Source of the DNA: an uncultured Bacteroidota bacterium
GTDB taxonomy: Bacteria > Bacteroidota > Bacteroidia > Flavobacteriales > BACL11
Assembly: GCA_902587125.1 (NCBI GenBank)
Contig: CACIJW010000001.1
Location: forward strand, 269,566-333,565
DNA length: 64,000 bases
Reading direction: 5' to 3'
Under the pieces are notes generated by a model, which was not told where the DNA came from, searched no databases, and saw nothing but the letters and a program-made list of their open reading frames with translations. The translations under genes and the position numbers were made by a program. This document shows positions 1 through 7,470 of this stretch, piece after piece (positions within the stretch are counted from its first letter, which is position 1; each line of letters starts with the position of its first letter).

Positions 1-843
1 TTGTACAAAAGTCTTTCTGGCCTTTTTAATTACAACGAAAATTTTGTCTCATATAACTTATTAGCCATTTTTCCAATAATAATGAAAGTTGTATTGCTAT
101 ATATTTTAAATCCAGAAAATATTTCTGAAATTATTAAAATTATTTTTTTATTAAATTTTATTTACGGTATTTTTAGCATTGCATTAATTCTTAAAAAAAT
201 ATCATTTAAATTAAAATTTGATTTTTTGTTCTTTAAATCTTACTTTATTTTTAGTTATAAGTCTTTTTTGTCTACAACTTTAAAGTCATTGCATCAAAAC
301 TCTGATAAAATTTTTGTAAATATATTTATGGGTAATAGTTCGGTTGGAATTCTTGATATATTAAACAAGGTTGCTAGATTGGGTAATGTTATTATGAGTC
401 CTATATCAACAATTTTACTTCCTAAAATGAGTAAAAGTTTTAGAGAAACAAAAAAAATTGATTTTGAAAATATTTTTAAAACTTCTTTATTATTTAGTAT
501 AATCTCTATCATTGTTGCTACATTAGTTTTCTCTCTTAAAGAACCATTTTTTTATATACTAGGTTTAAAATTGGACTCAATAAGCAATTCTTTAATTATC
601 TTATTTTTAAGCATAGCAATAACTAAGTCAATCGCCTGGTGGGTAAGGGCGCTTCCTGTTTCAATAGGAAAGCCAGAAATACCTATTGGTACGAATTTAA
701 TAGAAGTAATTATTATTAACCTAAGCTTTTATTTATTTATCGATAAATATGGGCTATTTGCTGTTGGAATTGTTAAATTAATAATACCACTCATAACTAT
801 TTTATATGTTTATACAAGAGTTAAAAGTCATGTTAACCGTTAG
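1..843 (+). CDS. Polysaccharide flippase (Wzx/MATE-like), 3' part
   Basis: This is the C-terminal 280 residues of a multi-spanning membrane protein; the reading frame is open to the left edge, so the true start lies outside the window. It has several hydrophobic helices separated by short basic loops (for example KMSKSFRETKK near residue 143), as in oligosaccharide-unit flippases of the MATE/MVF fold. These move lipid-linked sugar repeat units across the inner membrane. It is followed at short distance by a sulfotransferase, a Wzy-like polymerase and glycosyltransferases, which supports the assignment. No catalytic motif exists for this family, so the call rests on topology and context. The very low GC matches the next genes. 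Confidence 0.75.
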   Translation: MYKSLSGLFNYNENFVSYNLLAIFPIIMKVVLLYILNPENISEIIKIIFLLNFIYGIFSIALILKKISFKLKFDFLFFKSYFIFSYKSFLSTTLKSLHQNSDKIFVNIFMGNSSVGILDILNKVARLGNVIMSPISTILLPKMSKSFRETKKIDFENIFKTSLLFSIISIIVATLVFSLKEPFFYILGLKLDSISNSLIILFLSIAITKSIAWWVRALPVSIGKPEIPIGTNLIEVIIINLSFYLFIDKYGLFAVGIVKLIIPLITILYVYTRVKSHVNR

Positions 844-874
844 TATCATTGTTAAAACTTAATAACTTTAATAG

Positions 875-1762
875 ATGAGAAACAAAGAGTTTTTTGTTAT
901 TTCTGGAATACACAGAAGCGGAACTACATTCTTAGCAAAGTTATTAAATTCAAATAATTTATTTTCTTCAATACACGAACCTCTTAACTTTGATGTAGGA
1001 ATCAAAAAAAATAAGTTCTGGTATCCATATCATTCTCTTTTAAATGAAAATTTTAAAGAAAGTGCAGCTCTAGAGAATGTGTCAAAAATAGACTTAGATT
1101 TTAAATCACCAAAAAAAACACTAAACCCATTAAGGGCTATTTTTAAATCTAGAGGCAATATTGATTTTTTAATGCACAAATATTTTTTTTCAAATAAAAA
1201 AGTATTGTATAAAGATCCTTTCATGTCAATGTGTGGTAATTATTTTTTACAGAAAAATAAAAAAACTAAGATAGTTTATCTAATAAGGCATCCTAAGTCT
1301 TTTTACAAAAGCAATTTAAAAATGGGTTGGGATTTTGATTTTAGACTTTTTCCGTTGAAGGGTGTATTATCTGATTTTCCCGAACTAAAAAGTAATATCT
1401 TTCTAGAAAGTCATGAAGAAAGATTATATAGTTTGTATAATATTATATATTTCGTAATATTTCTCACAATAAAAAATTTTCCGAACCAAACTTATCTTTT
1501 AAGACATGAAGATTTTTGTATAAATCCAGTCGAAGAAACAAAAAGATTATGCAGATTTTTACATATTAATTTTTCAAGTAAACACGAAAAATTTATTAAA
1601 AAACACATGTTAAATGAAGAAGATTTTATTAAAAAAGGGAAGCAGTTTAATTTTAAAAGAAACAGTAAAAAAATTGCTATTGAAACATTGGGAAAGAAAA
1701 TAATTGAACTGGAAAAATATAAACATATTTTTAAAAGTGAAATTTTAAATTTTTACGAATGA
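875..1762 (+). CDS. Sulfotransferase family protein
   Basis: A 295-residue protein with the two PAPS-binding elements of sulfotransferases. The N-terminal 5'-phosphosulfate loop GIHRSGTTFL is at residues 11-20, and a 3'-phosphate-binding stretch IVYLIRHPKSFYKS lies around residues 130-143. It should transfer sulfate from PAPS to a hydroxyl, here most likely on the surface polysaccharide made by the neighbouring genes; the acceptor is inferred only from context. The stop overlaps the start of the polymerase gene by 4 bp, so the two are probably translationally coupled. A carbohydrate sulfotransferase inside a capsule/EPS locus points to a sulfated glycan, common in marine bacteria. Confidence 0.85.
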   Translation: MRNKEFFVISGIHRSGTTFLAKLLNSNNLFSSIHEPLNFDVGIKKNKFWYPYHSLLNENFKESAALENVSKIDLDFKSPKKTLNPLRAIFKSRGNIDFLMHKYFFSNKKVLYKDPFMSMCGNYFLQKNKKTKIVYLIRHPKSFYKSNLKMGWDFDFRLFPLKGVLSDFPELKSNIFLESHEERLYSLYNIIYFVIFLTIKNFPNQTYLLRHEDFCINPVEETKRLCRFLHINFSSKHEKFIKKHMLNEEDFIKKGKQFNFKRNSKKIAIETLGKKIIELEKYKHIFKSEILNFYE

Positions 1763-2838
1763 AACATGTCTTTTTTTTTATCGTATATGTTTTGCTATAT
1801 TTTGTTAACATCAAGTTATTTAATATTAACATAGCAACCTTTTTAGTTCCAGTTTTTATATTTTTTCAATCCTATCAGAACAGAAACCTAATAAATGTAT
1901 TAAATGACAAAAATCTATATTTCTTGCTACTAATGTATTTATGGTACTCCATCGTCGTGCTTATAAATAACTCGATTTTAGAAAGCGTAGTAATTATTTC
2001 AAATTACTTATACGTAATACTAGCTGTGATGATTTGCAACAATTTAACCAAAAAAAACATCAGATTTATAAATTATTACTCCGCACTTTTTTTAGGGATA
2101 TTTATTATTGGATTTATTTTAAATTATTTCCAAAGTGGGTCCACTCTTGAAATAAATGTTTTTGGATTTAAACATAGAACCGGATTAGCTTACCAAATAT
2201 TTTACACATTCGTGTTGTTTTCTCAAACAAGTACCAATAGAAGATATTTAGTTAACATGTTTATAATAACATTTATTGCCTTGATAATAAATTCAAGTAG
2301 GGGTCCATTAATTATGATGTTAATTTTTTCTTTTTACTTATTTAGAAAAAACTTGAACTTTAAATTTATCACATACATTTCAATATTTTCAATTATTACA
2401 TCACAAATTTTTGCTAAAGAATTTATTTTTTCTTTTGATAGATTAAAAAATATATTTTCACTTGATAGTTCTGGGGGTTCCAACTTGTATCGTCTTGAAT
2501 CACACTTGTCATTAATCGAATATTTAAAAAACAATCCATTTGGAAATGGTCTTAATTCATTTTTAAATAACTTTCAAATGTTCACTAACTTAGACTTAAA
2601 AACTGCTGAAAATTTACCTCCTGATAGTTCCTTTGTTTTAATTGCCTACGACACAGGCATTATCGGCTTAGCATTATTATCTTTATTTTTCTTTAACTAT
2701 GTAAGAAGAAACTACAATAACAAAATAACGCTAATACTGATACTTTGTATATTATTAAACTTTCTAGCAGATGAAAAGTTTAATGGTGGTATATTTGTGT
2801 CGATTGCTTCTTTATATCTTACTAAAAACAAATTATGA
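1759..2838 (+). CDS. O-antigen/EPS polymerase (Wzy-like)
   Basis: A 359-residue integral membrane protein with about ten hydrophobic helices and a larger periplasmic loop in the second half (about residues 225-290, containing SSGGSNLYRLESH and NPFGNGLNSFLNNF). This topology, with the NSSRGPL motif around residue 176, is typical of the O-antigen ligase/polymerase superfamily. It should polymerise lipid-linked repeat units in the periplasm. It overlaps its neighbours by 4 bp on both sides. Nine consecutive T bases lie in codons 4-7 (1771-1779). Polymerases diverge strongly, so the call rests on topology and neighbours; a WaaL-type ligase is the alternative. Confidence 0.75.
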   Translation: MKHVFFFIVYVLLYFVNIKLFNINIATFLVPVFIFFQSYQNRNLINVLNDKNLYFLLLMYLWYSIVVLINNSILESVVIISNYLYVILAVMICNNLTKKNIRFINYYSALFLGIFIIGFILNYFQSGSTLEINVFGFKHRTGLAYQIFYTFVLFSQTSTNRRYLVNMFIITFIALIINSSRGPLIMMLIFSFYLFRKNLNFKFITYISIFSIITSQIFAKEFIFSFDRLKNIFSLDSSGGSNLYRLESHLSLIEYLKNNPFGNGLNSFLNNFQMFTNLDLKTAENLPPDSSFVLIAYDTGIIGLALLSLFFFNYVRRNYNNKITLILILCILLNFLADEKFNGGIFVSIASLYLTKNKL

Positions 2839-3926
2839 AAATTTTATTTGCATCACATACAGGAGTATACACTGGAGGTGCTGAAAAAAGCATGTTACAT
2901 TTAATTTTACATGCAATGAAAAACAATAAAGTAATAGTTAACATTCCTGATGGTAATCAACAATATTATAAAATTTTAAAAGAAAATAAAATCAAAGTAT
3001 CTAGGGTTTTAAAAGATAAAGACAAATCAAAGTATGTTGGATTTTTCCAACCAAATCTTTTCAAAAAAATAATTAGGCGAATTATTTATGTAATAAAGTT
3101 TTGTTTTTTTTTAAATGAAAAAAAACCAGATGTTGTTTATTTAAATACAATTAGAACATCATCTGAACTAATAGCTTGTAAAATCATGAATGTTAACACA
3201 GTAATGCATTTGAGAGGATTTGATGATAAAAGTAATTTTAGAAATTTTCTGCTAAGATTTTGTGATGTTGTTATAGTGCTTAACAACTATGCAAAAAAAA
3301 TTGTGAATGAAAATGGTAAAAAAAACAATGTAATTGTAATAGCTAATGGTACGCCAATTAAACAACTTAAAACAAAAAAGTTTGATTATAAAAAATTAAA
3401 CTTTTGTACTATTGGCCCATATAATTACAGAAAAGGTACTGACCACTTGTATTATTTTTTAAAATCATTAATACAAAACAAAATAAATTTTAAATATCAT
3501 CATTTTGGAAAAGTAGATCCTGAAGATTTATTTTCAGAGAATTATTTAACGAAAATTAAACAACTAAACTTTGATTATGTTGAGCATGGATACTTAAAAA
3601 ATGATAGTGTTATAAGTCATTTAGAAAAAATGCATTTTATGGTTCTATGCTCAAGAAAAGAGGGCTTGTCTAGAGCATTTCTTGAAAGTATTGAGAGGGG
3701 GGTCATACCAATTTTGAGTAAGATTAGTGAACATGAGGAATTAATTCATGACAAAGGATGTATTGGACTACACTTTAATGAAAAAATGCATTGTGATGTA
3801 CTTTTTGATGCTATTAATAAGAAACAACTTGAAAAAATATCTAATAAAGCTAGAGAAAATGCTGTAAATAAATATGATTTGAAAAAAATTAATGAAGATA
3901 TTTTAAATGTATTGAAAAATGTCTAA
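2835..3926 (+). CDS. Glycosyltransferase, GT4-like
   Basis: A 363-residue GT-B fold glycosyltransferase. The N-terminus has the glycine-rich acceptor-side loop THTGVYTGGAEKSMLHL-type sequence (roughly residues 8-24). The C-terminal half holds the nucleotide-sugar motif CSRKEGLSRAFLESIERG (about residues 273-290), the E-x7-E pattern of GT4 enzymes. It would add one sugar to the growing lipid-linked repeat unit on the cytoplasmic face. Donor and acceptor cannot be read from sequence. It overlaps the polymerase gene by 4 bp and the next glycosyltransferase by 8 bp. Confidence 0.87.
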   Translation: MKILFASHTGVYTGGAEKSMLHLILHAMKNNKVIVNIPDGNQQYYKILKENKIKVSRVLKDKDKSKYVGFFQPNLFKKIIRRIIYVIKFCFFLNEKKPDVVYLNTIRTSSELIACKIMNVNTVMHLRGFDDKSNFRNFLLRFCDVVIVLNNYAKKIVNENGKKNNVIVIANGTPIKQLKTKKFDYKKLNFCTIGPYNYRKGTDHLYYFLKSLIQNKINFKYHHFGKVDPEDLFSENYLTKIKQLNFDYVEHGYLKNDSVISHLEKMHFMVLCSRKEGLSRAFLESIERGVIPILSKISEHEELIHDKGCIGLHFNEKMHCDVLFDAINKKQLEKISNKARENAVNKYDLKKINEDILNVLKNV

Positions 3927-4995
3927 AATTTTATTAATACATAATACTTTAGCACCATACAGGCAACCATTGTTTAAACATATGAGTTCAATTTCAAAAA
4001 TTGACTTTTGCATACTAGAAAAAGATTTAGGTTACAGAAAATGGGAGAATGAAATAAATATAAATTTTGATTTTTTTTATGCAAAAACAAGGTATGTGAA
4101 TGTTTTAAGCAAGAAAATTTGTTGGTCTATAAAAATATCAAACATTAAAACTTATGATGTTATTATCATGCCTGATGACAAAGCATACCTGCTTCCTTTA
4201 TTTAAAATTAAAAAATCATTAAATCAAAACCAAAAGATAATATTTTGGACAGCAAATAATAAACATTCCCTATTTCATATCAATTCTATCTTTAATTTTT
4301 GTTTAAAAAAAATATTTAATTTAATAAGGAGTTATTGTTTTTATGACTCTAGCAGCTACTTCTGGGCCTATGGGAAGTTCTGTGAAAAATATTTAATTAA
4401 CAGATTTAATATAAAGAAAAATAAAATATTTATCGGACTTCAAGGCTACCCAAAAGAAAATATTCATTTTAATTTTAAAAAAATAAACTTTAAAGACAGG
4501 TTCAAATCAAAATCAATTGTTTTTATTGGGTACCCGTCAAAGCGAAAAAATTTAGGGTTTTTTGCTAAAACATTGTTCAAAATCAATAAAAATAATTTTG
4601 ATTTACATTGTATTGGTCCATTGCCTAAAAAGAAAATAAAAGGAGTTAAATATCACGGATATTTAAATGGAGAGCAGAAATTTGATAAACTGAATGGTTT
4701 CAGCTATGCTGTATTGCCTAGTATTTCAGACCCCTGGGGATGGGTTGTTAATGAATGTATGTCGATTGGATTACCTGTTCTTGTGAGTGAAGGTGTTATG
4801 GCAAAGGAAATGGTTGCTGAAAAGTTGACTTTTAATTTAAATGAAAAAGATTTAGCTCAAACTATTAGATTTATAAATGAAATTAGTTTTGAAACATATC
4901 AAAAATTATCGAAACAATGTATGGAAACCTCAAATTACCATAGTCTAGATAAAACTAAACGTTCCTACAAAAAATTATTAGATGAAGTCAGATAG
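3919..4995 (+). CDS. Glycosyltransferase, GT4-like
   Basis: A 358-residue GT-B fold enzyme. The N-terminus HNTLAPYRQPLFKHM (residues 8-22) resembles the acceptor-binding start of family 4 glycosyltransferases, and PSISDPWGWVVNECMSIG (about residues 264-281) is the C-terminal donor-binding E-x7-E type motif followed by GLPVLVS. It should act in repeat-unit assembly. The start overlaps the preceding gene by 8 bp and the stop overlaps the next by 14 bp, in keeping with one transcript. Substrate specificity is unknown. Confidence 0.86.
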   Translation: MSKILLIHNTLAPYRQPLFKHMSSISKIDFCILEKDLGYRKWENEININFDFFYAKTRYVNVLSKKICWSIKISNIKTYDVIIMPDDKAYLLPLFKIKKSLNQNQKIIFWTANNKHSLFHINSIFNFCLKKIFNLIRSYCFYDSSSYFWAYGKFCEKYLINRFNIKKNKIFIGLQGYPKENIHFNFKKINFKDRFKSKSIVFIGYPSKRKNLGFFAKTLFKINKNNFDLHCIGPLPKKKIKGVKYHGYLNGEQKFDKLNGFSYAVLPSISDPWGWVVNECMSIGLPVLVSEGVMAKEMVAEKLTFNLNEKDLAQTIRFINEISFETYQKLSKQCMETSNYHSLDKTKRSYKKLLDEVR

Positions 4996-6001
4996 AAAAA
5001 TAATTATTTACTGTAATGACTCTAATTATGTAATTGGTGGGGTTGAACTCTTTAACAAAAATTTGGAAGATGCTTTTGACGAAAAAGGTGTTTCTTACAA
5101 GTCAATTTACAAGATAAATTGTTTGAAAAAATTTAATATTTTAAGAGAGCCTTTTAGTATTTTATATTTAATTTTTGTGACAAGATTTATAAAAACTAAA
5201 TTTATACTTATTCATCATTCAAACTTTTACTCAATTTTAATTCTTCCATTCATATATCCTTTTTTTAAAGAAATAAGGTTAATTAGTCACGTAGGTGATG
5301 AGTGGATGCACATAAAAAACAAGTTTTTAAGATGTTTAACTATTGTTTTACTAAAAAAATGTGTAAATAAGACTTTTGTAATTTCGGATAATCAAATTAG
5401 ATTTTTTAAAGGAGTGGATACACATAAAGTAACCAGCATAATCCCTAAAAAATTTGCAAAATTACCTGCTACAAAAACTTCAAAAGAAAACTATATTTTA
5501 TTTTTAGCGAGAGTATGTGTTGAGAAAGGCATTCTCGATCTGCTAAAAATTTATGAAAAGAATCATAAGTTTTTACCAAAGCTTAAAATATGTGGACCTA
5601 TTGATAGTCAGTCATTAAGAAAAAAAATTCTTAAATCAGAAAATAATTGTAAAGGAAAAATAGAGATTGTTGAGCCCGTCTATCAAATAGAGAAGAAAAT
5701 TAAATTAATTGATGAATCTATTTTTGGAATTTACCCCTCATACTATGATGCTTTTCCCCTAACTCCAATTGAATTTTTTTGCAGAGGAAAATTGTGTATA
5801 ACTTCAAACATTTCAGAATCAATTAATTTTATAAAAGATAAAAAACTATTAATTGAACCTGGCAATTTTAATCATATAAAATCTTCAATTGAATATTGTT
5901 TGGGTTTAATAAAAAACAAAAAATCGAACTCTGAGATAAATGAAACTATAAAATTAGCAAGAGAAATAGCTGAGGGAAAAATTGTAAAATATTTATTATG
6001 A
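4982..6001 (+). CDS. Glycosyltransferase, GT4-like
   Basis: A 339-residue predicted glycosyltransferase. Motifs visible are an N-terminal YVIGGVELFNKNL (around residues 16-28), the linker start NYILFLARVCVEKGILDLL typical of the second GT-B domain, and PSYYDAFPLTPIEFFCRG (about residues 252-269) with the spacing of the family 4 donor site. It probably adds another sugar to the repeat unit. It overlaps the upstream gene by 14 bp and the downstream WecG-like gene by 4 bp. Confidence 0.84.
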   Translation: MKSDRKIIIYCNDSNYVIGGVELFNKNLEDAFDEKGVSYKSIYKINCLKKFNILREPFSILYLIFVTRFIKTKFILIHHSNFYSILILPFIYPFFKEIRLISHVGDEWMHIKNKFLRCLTIVLLKKCVNKTFVISDNQIRFFKGVDTHKVTSIIPKKFAKLPATKTSKENYILFLARVCVEKGILDLLKIYEKNHKFLPKLKICGPIDSQSLRKKILKSENNCKGKIEIVEPVYQIEKKIKLIDESIFGIYPSYYDAFPLTPIEFFCRGKLCITSNISESINFIKDKKLLIEPGNFNHIKSSIEYCLGLIKNKKSNSEINETIKLAREIAEGKIVKYLL

Positions 6002-6666
6002 AGTTGTTAAAGTCAAATAATGAGTTTGAACTTAATCTTGATGGGTTAAATGGAAGATTAATTACCATAAACAACGAATACTTATTTTTACTAAACTATA
6101 AAATTGAAACAAGAAACATAAAATATTTAACAGTTGATTCCGGATACATACTAAGTTTTTTAAGAATATTTTACAGTAAAGAACTGAAGTTATTAACCGG
6201 CTTTGACTTGTTTATGTCTGCTATAAATCATTCAAATAGACAAATAATAGTAATTGGTAAAAGATTAAAAAATGAAACTGCTTTTTTAAACGAAAATCCA
6301 AAAGTAAAAAAAATAAACGCCATATATGGAAGTGCTGAAGAAATTAACAGTCAAATAAAAATTGATTATCCTGAAGTTGATTTTGACAACTGCATAGTTC
6401 TAATAATGCTAGGTGCCGAAAAACAAGAAAAATTAGGTGAAATTATTGAAAAAAGTTTAATTAAAAACAACACTTTAATTGCAGGCCTAGGTGGTACTTG
6501 GGAACAAATAGTAGACAATAAAAAAGTGCCTGATTTTTTTCTTTATTTTAGACTATCTTGGTTGTATAGAACAGTCATGTTTTGGGATAAATCAAAACCT
6601 AAAAAAATATTAAGAAGCATATACGCATTTTCTCTTTATTGGAAATTATTAAAATGGATAAAATAA
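5998..6666 (+). CDS. WecG/TagA/CpsF-like glycosyltransferase (GT26), divergent
   Basis: A 222-residue protein with the layout of the GT26 family. It has an N-terminal segment ending LLTGFDLFMSAI (about 65-76), a central Rossmann-like part, LGAEKQEKL (about 140-148; the family usually has G-x-PKQE) and a C-terminal GGTWEQIVDNKKVPDFF segment before LSWLYR. GT26 enzymes transfer a sugar such as ManNAc(A) to a lipid-linked intermediate and act as soluble or peripheral proteins at the inner membrane. The family match is clear in the second half but several usual residues are changed, so specificity is open. It starts 4 bp inside the previous gene and ends 33 bp before the export lipoprotein. Confidence 0.72.
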   Translation: MKLLKSNNEFELNLDGLNGRLITINNEYLFLLNYKIETRNIKYLTVDSGYILSFLRIFYSKELKLLTGFDLFMSAINHSNRQIIVIGKRLKNETAFLNENPKVKKINAIYGSAEEINSQIKIDYPEVDFDNCIVLIMLGAEKQEKLGEIIEKSLIKNNTLIAGLGGTWEQIVDNKKVPDFFLYFRLSWLYRTVMFWDKSKPKKILRSIYAFSLYWKLLKWIK

Positions 6667-6687
6667 ATAAATAATGAATTTTATTTT

Positions 6688-6695
6688 TAATTTTG
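6688..6695 (+). promoter_or_regulatory. Possible -7 element before the export lipoprotein gene
   Basis: TAATTTTG matches the Bacteroidota -7 consensus TAnnTTTG and lies 4 bp before the ATG at 6700, in the short gap after the glycosyltransferase block. No convincing -33 TTG was found at the expected distance. If used, the export/kinase pair has its own nearly leaderless transcript. In AT-rich DNA such an octamer can arise by chance. Confidence 0.35.
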
Positions 6696-6699
6696 AATT

Positions 6700-7470
6700 A
6701 TGAGATTATTCCTTTACTTAAGCATATTATTTTATCTTAGTTCCTGTACGACAAAAAATCAAATTCACTACTTAAAAGATTATGATGAATGGAATGATTT
6801 AGCGGTTTCTGATAATGTTAGTTTGATGAATTTTATCGAAGCGGGAGATATTTTAAAAATCGATGTTCAAGCTAGCGTTCATGAGGCGGCAATTCCATAC
6901 AATAGAACAAAGCTAGCGCATTCTAATCAGCAAAACCTAGATTTACTTAAAATTGAAGGATATCTGGTTGATGAATTTAATGATATATCATTGCCTGTTT
7001 TAGGGAAAATAAATGTTAAAAATCTCACGGAAATAGAAGCTGCTGAGAAAATTAAAAGCTTGCTATTGGAAGGAAAACATTTGACAAACCCCTCAGTTAA
7101 AGTAAGAAGAGTTAATTCAAAGTTTACAGTTTTAGGTGAAGTAAAATCACCTGGAACATACAGCTACTATGACATTAGTTTAAATCTTTTTCAGGCTTTA
7201 GGTTACGCTGGTGATTTAACAATTGATGGCGATAGAAAAAATTTGAAAATAATCAGAAATGAAAATGGACTGAGCACATTAAAAAAAATTGATTTAACAA
7301 ACTCAAAAATACTAAGCGACAAATACTTCTTACTGAAAAATAATGATGTAATTATTGTTAGTCCTTCATTCAGCAAAGTTAAAAGCGCTGGCTTTATAGG
7401 TAATCCATCTTCAATTGCATCTATGGCCTCAATACTTTTGAGTATTACATTACTGATAACAAACAATTAG
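6700..7470 (+). CDS. Polysaccharide export outer-membrane lipoprotein (Wza-like)
   Basis: A 256-residue lipoprotein: the signal peptide ends in the lipobox LSSC with acylated Cys16. It has a polysaccharide export (Poly_export) domain around residues 40-140, where GDILKIDVQA is typical, and an SLBB-like domain (KFTVLGEVKSPGTY, about 145-160). A hydrophobic C-terminal helix (about 235-253) probably inserts in the outer membrane. It should form the outer-membrane channel for the polysaccharide and work with the kinase/co-polymerase encoded next, whose ATG directly follows this stop codon with no gap (TAGATG). Confidence 0.9.
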   Translation: MRLFLYLSILFYLSSCTTKNQIHYLKDYDEWNDLAVSDNVSLMNFIEAGDILKIDVQASVHEAAIPYNRTKLAHSNQQNLDLLKIEGYLVDEFNDISLPVLGKINVKNLTEIEAAEKIKSLLLEGKHLTNPSVKVRRVNSKFTVLGEVKSPGTYSYYDISLNLFQALGYAGDLTIDGDRKNLKIIRNENGLSTLKKIDLTNSKILSDKYFLLKNNDVIIVSPSFSKVKSAGFIGNPSSIASMASILLSITLLITNN

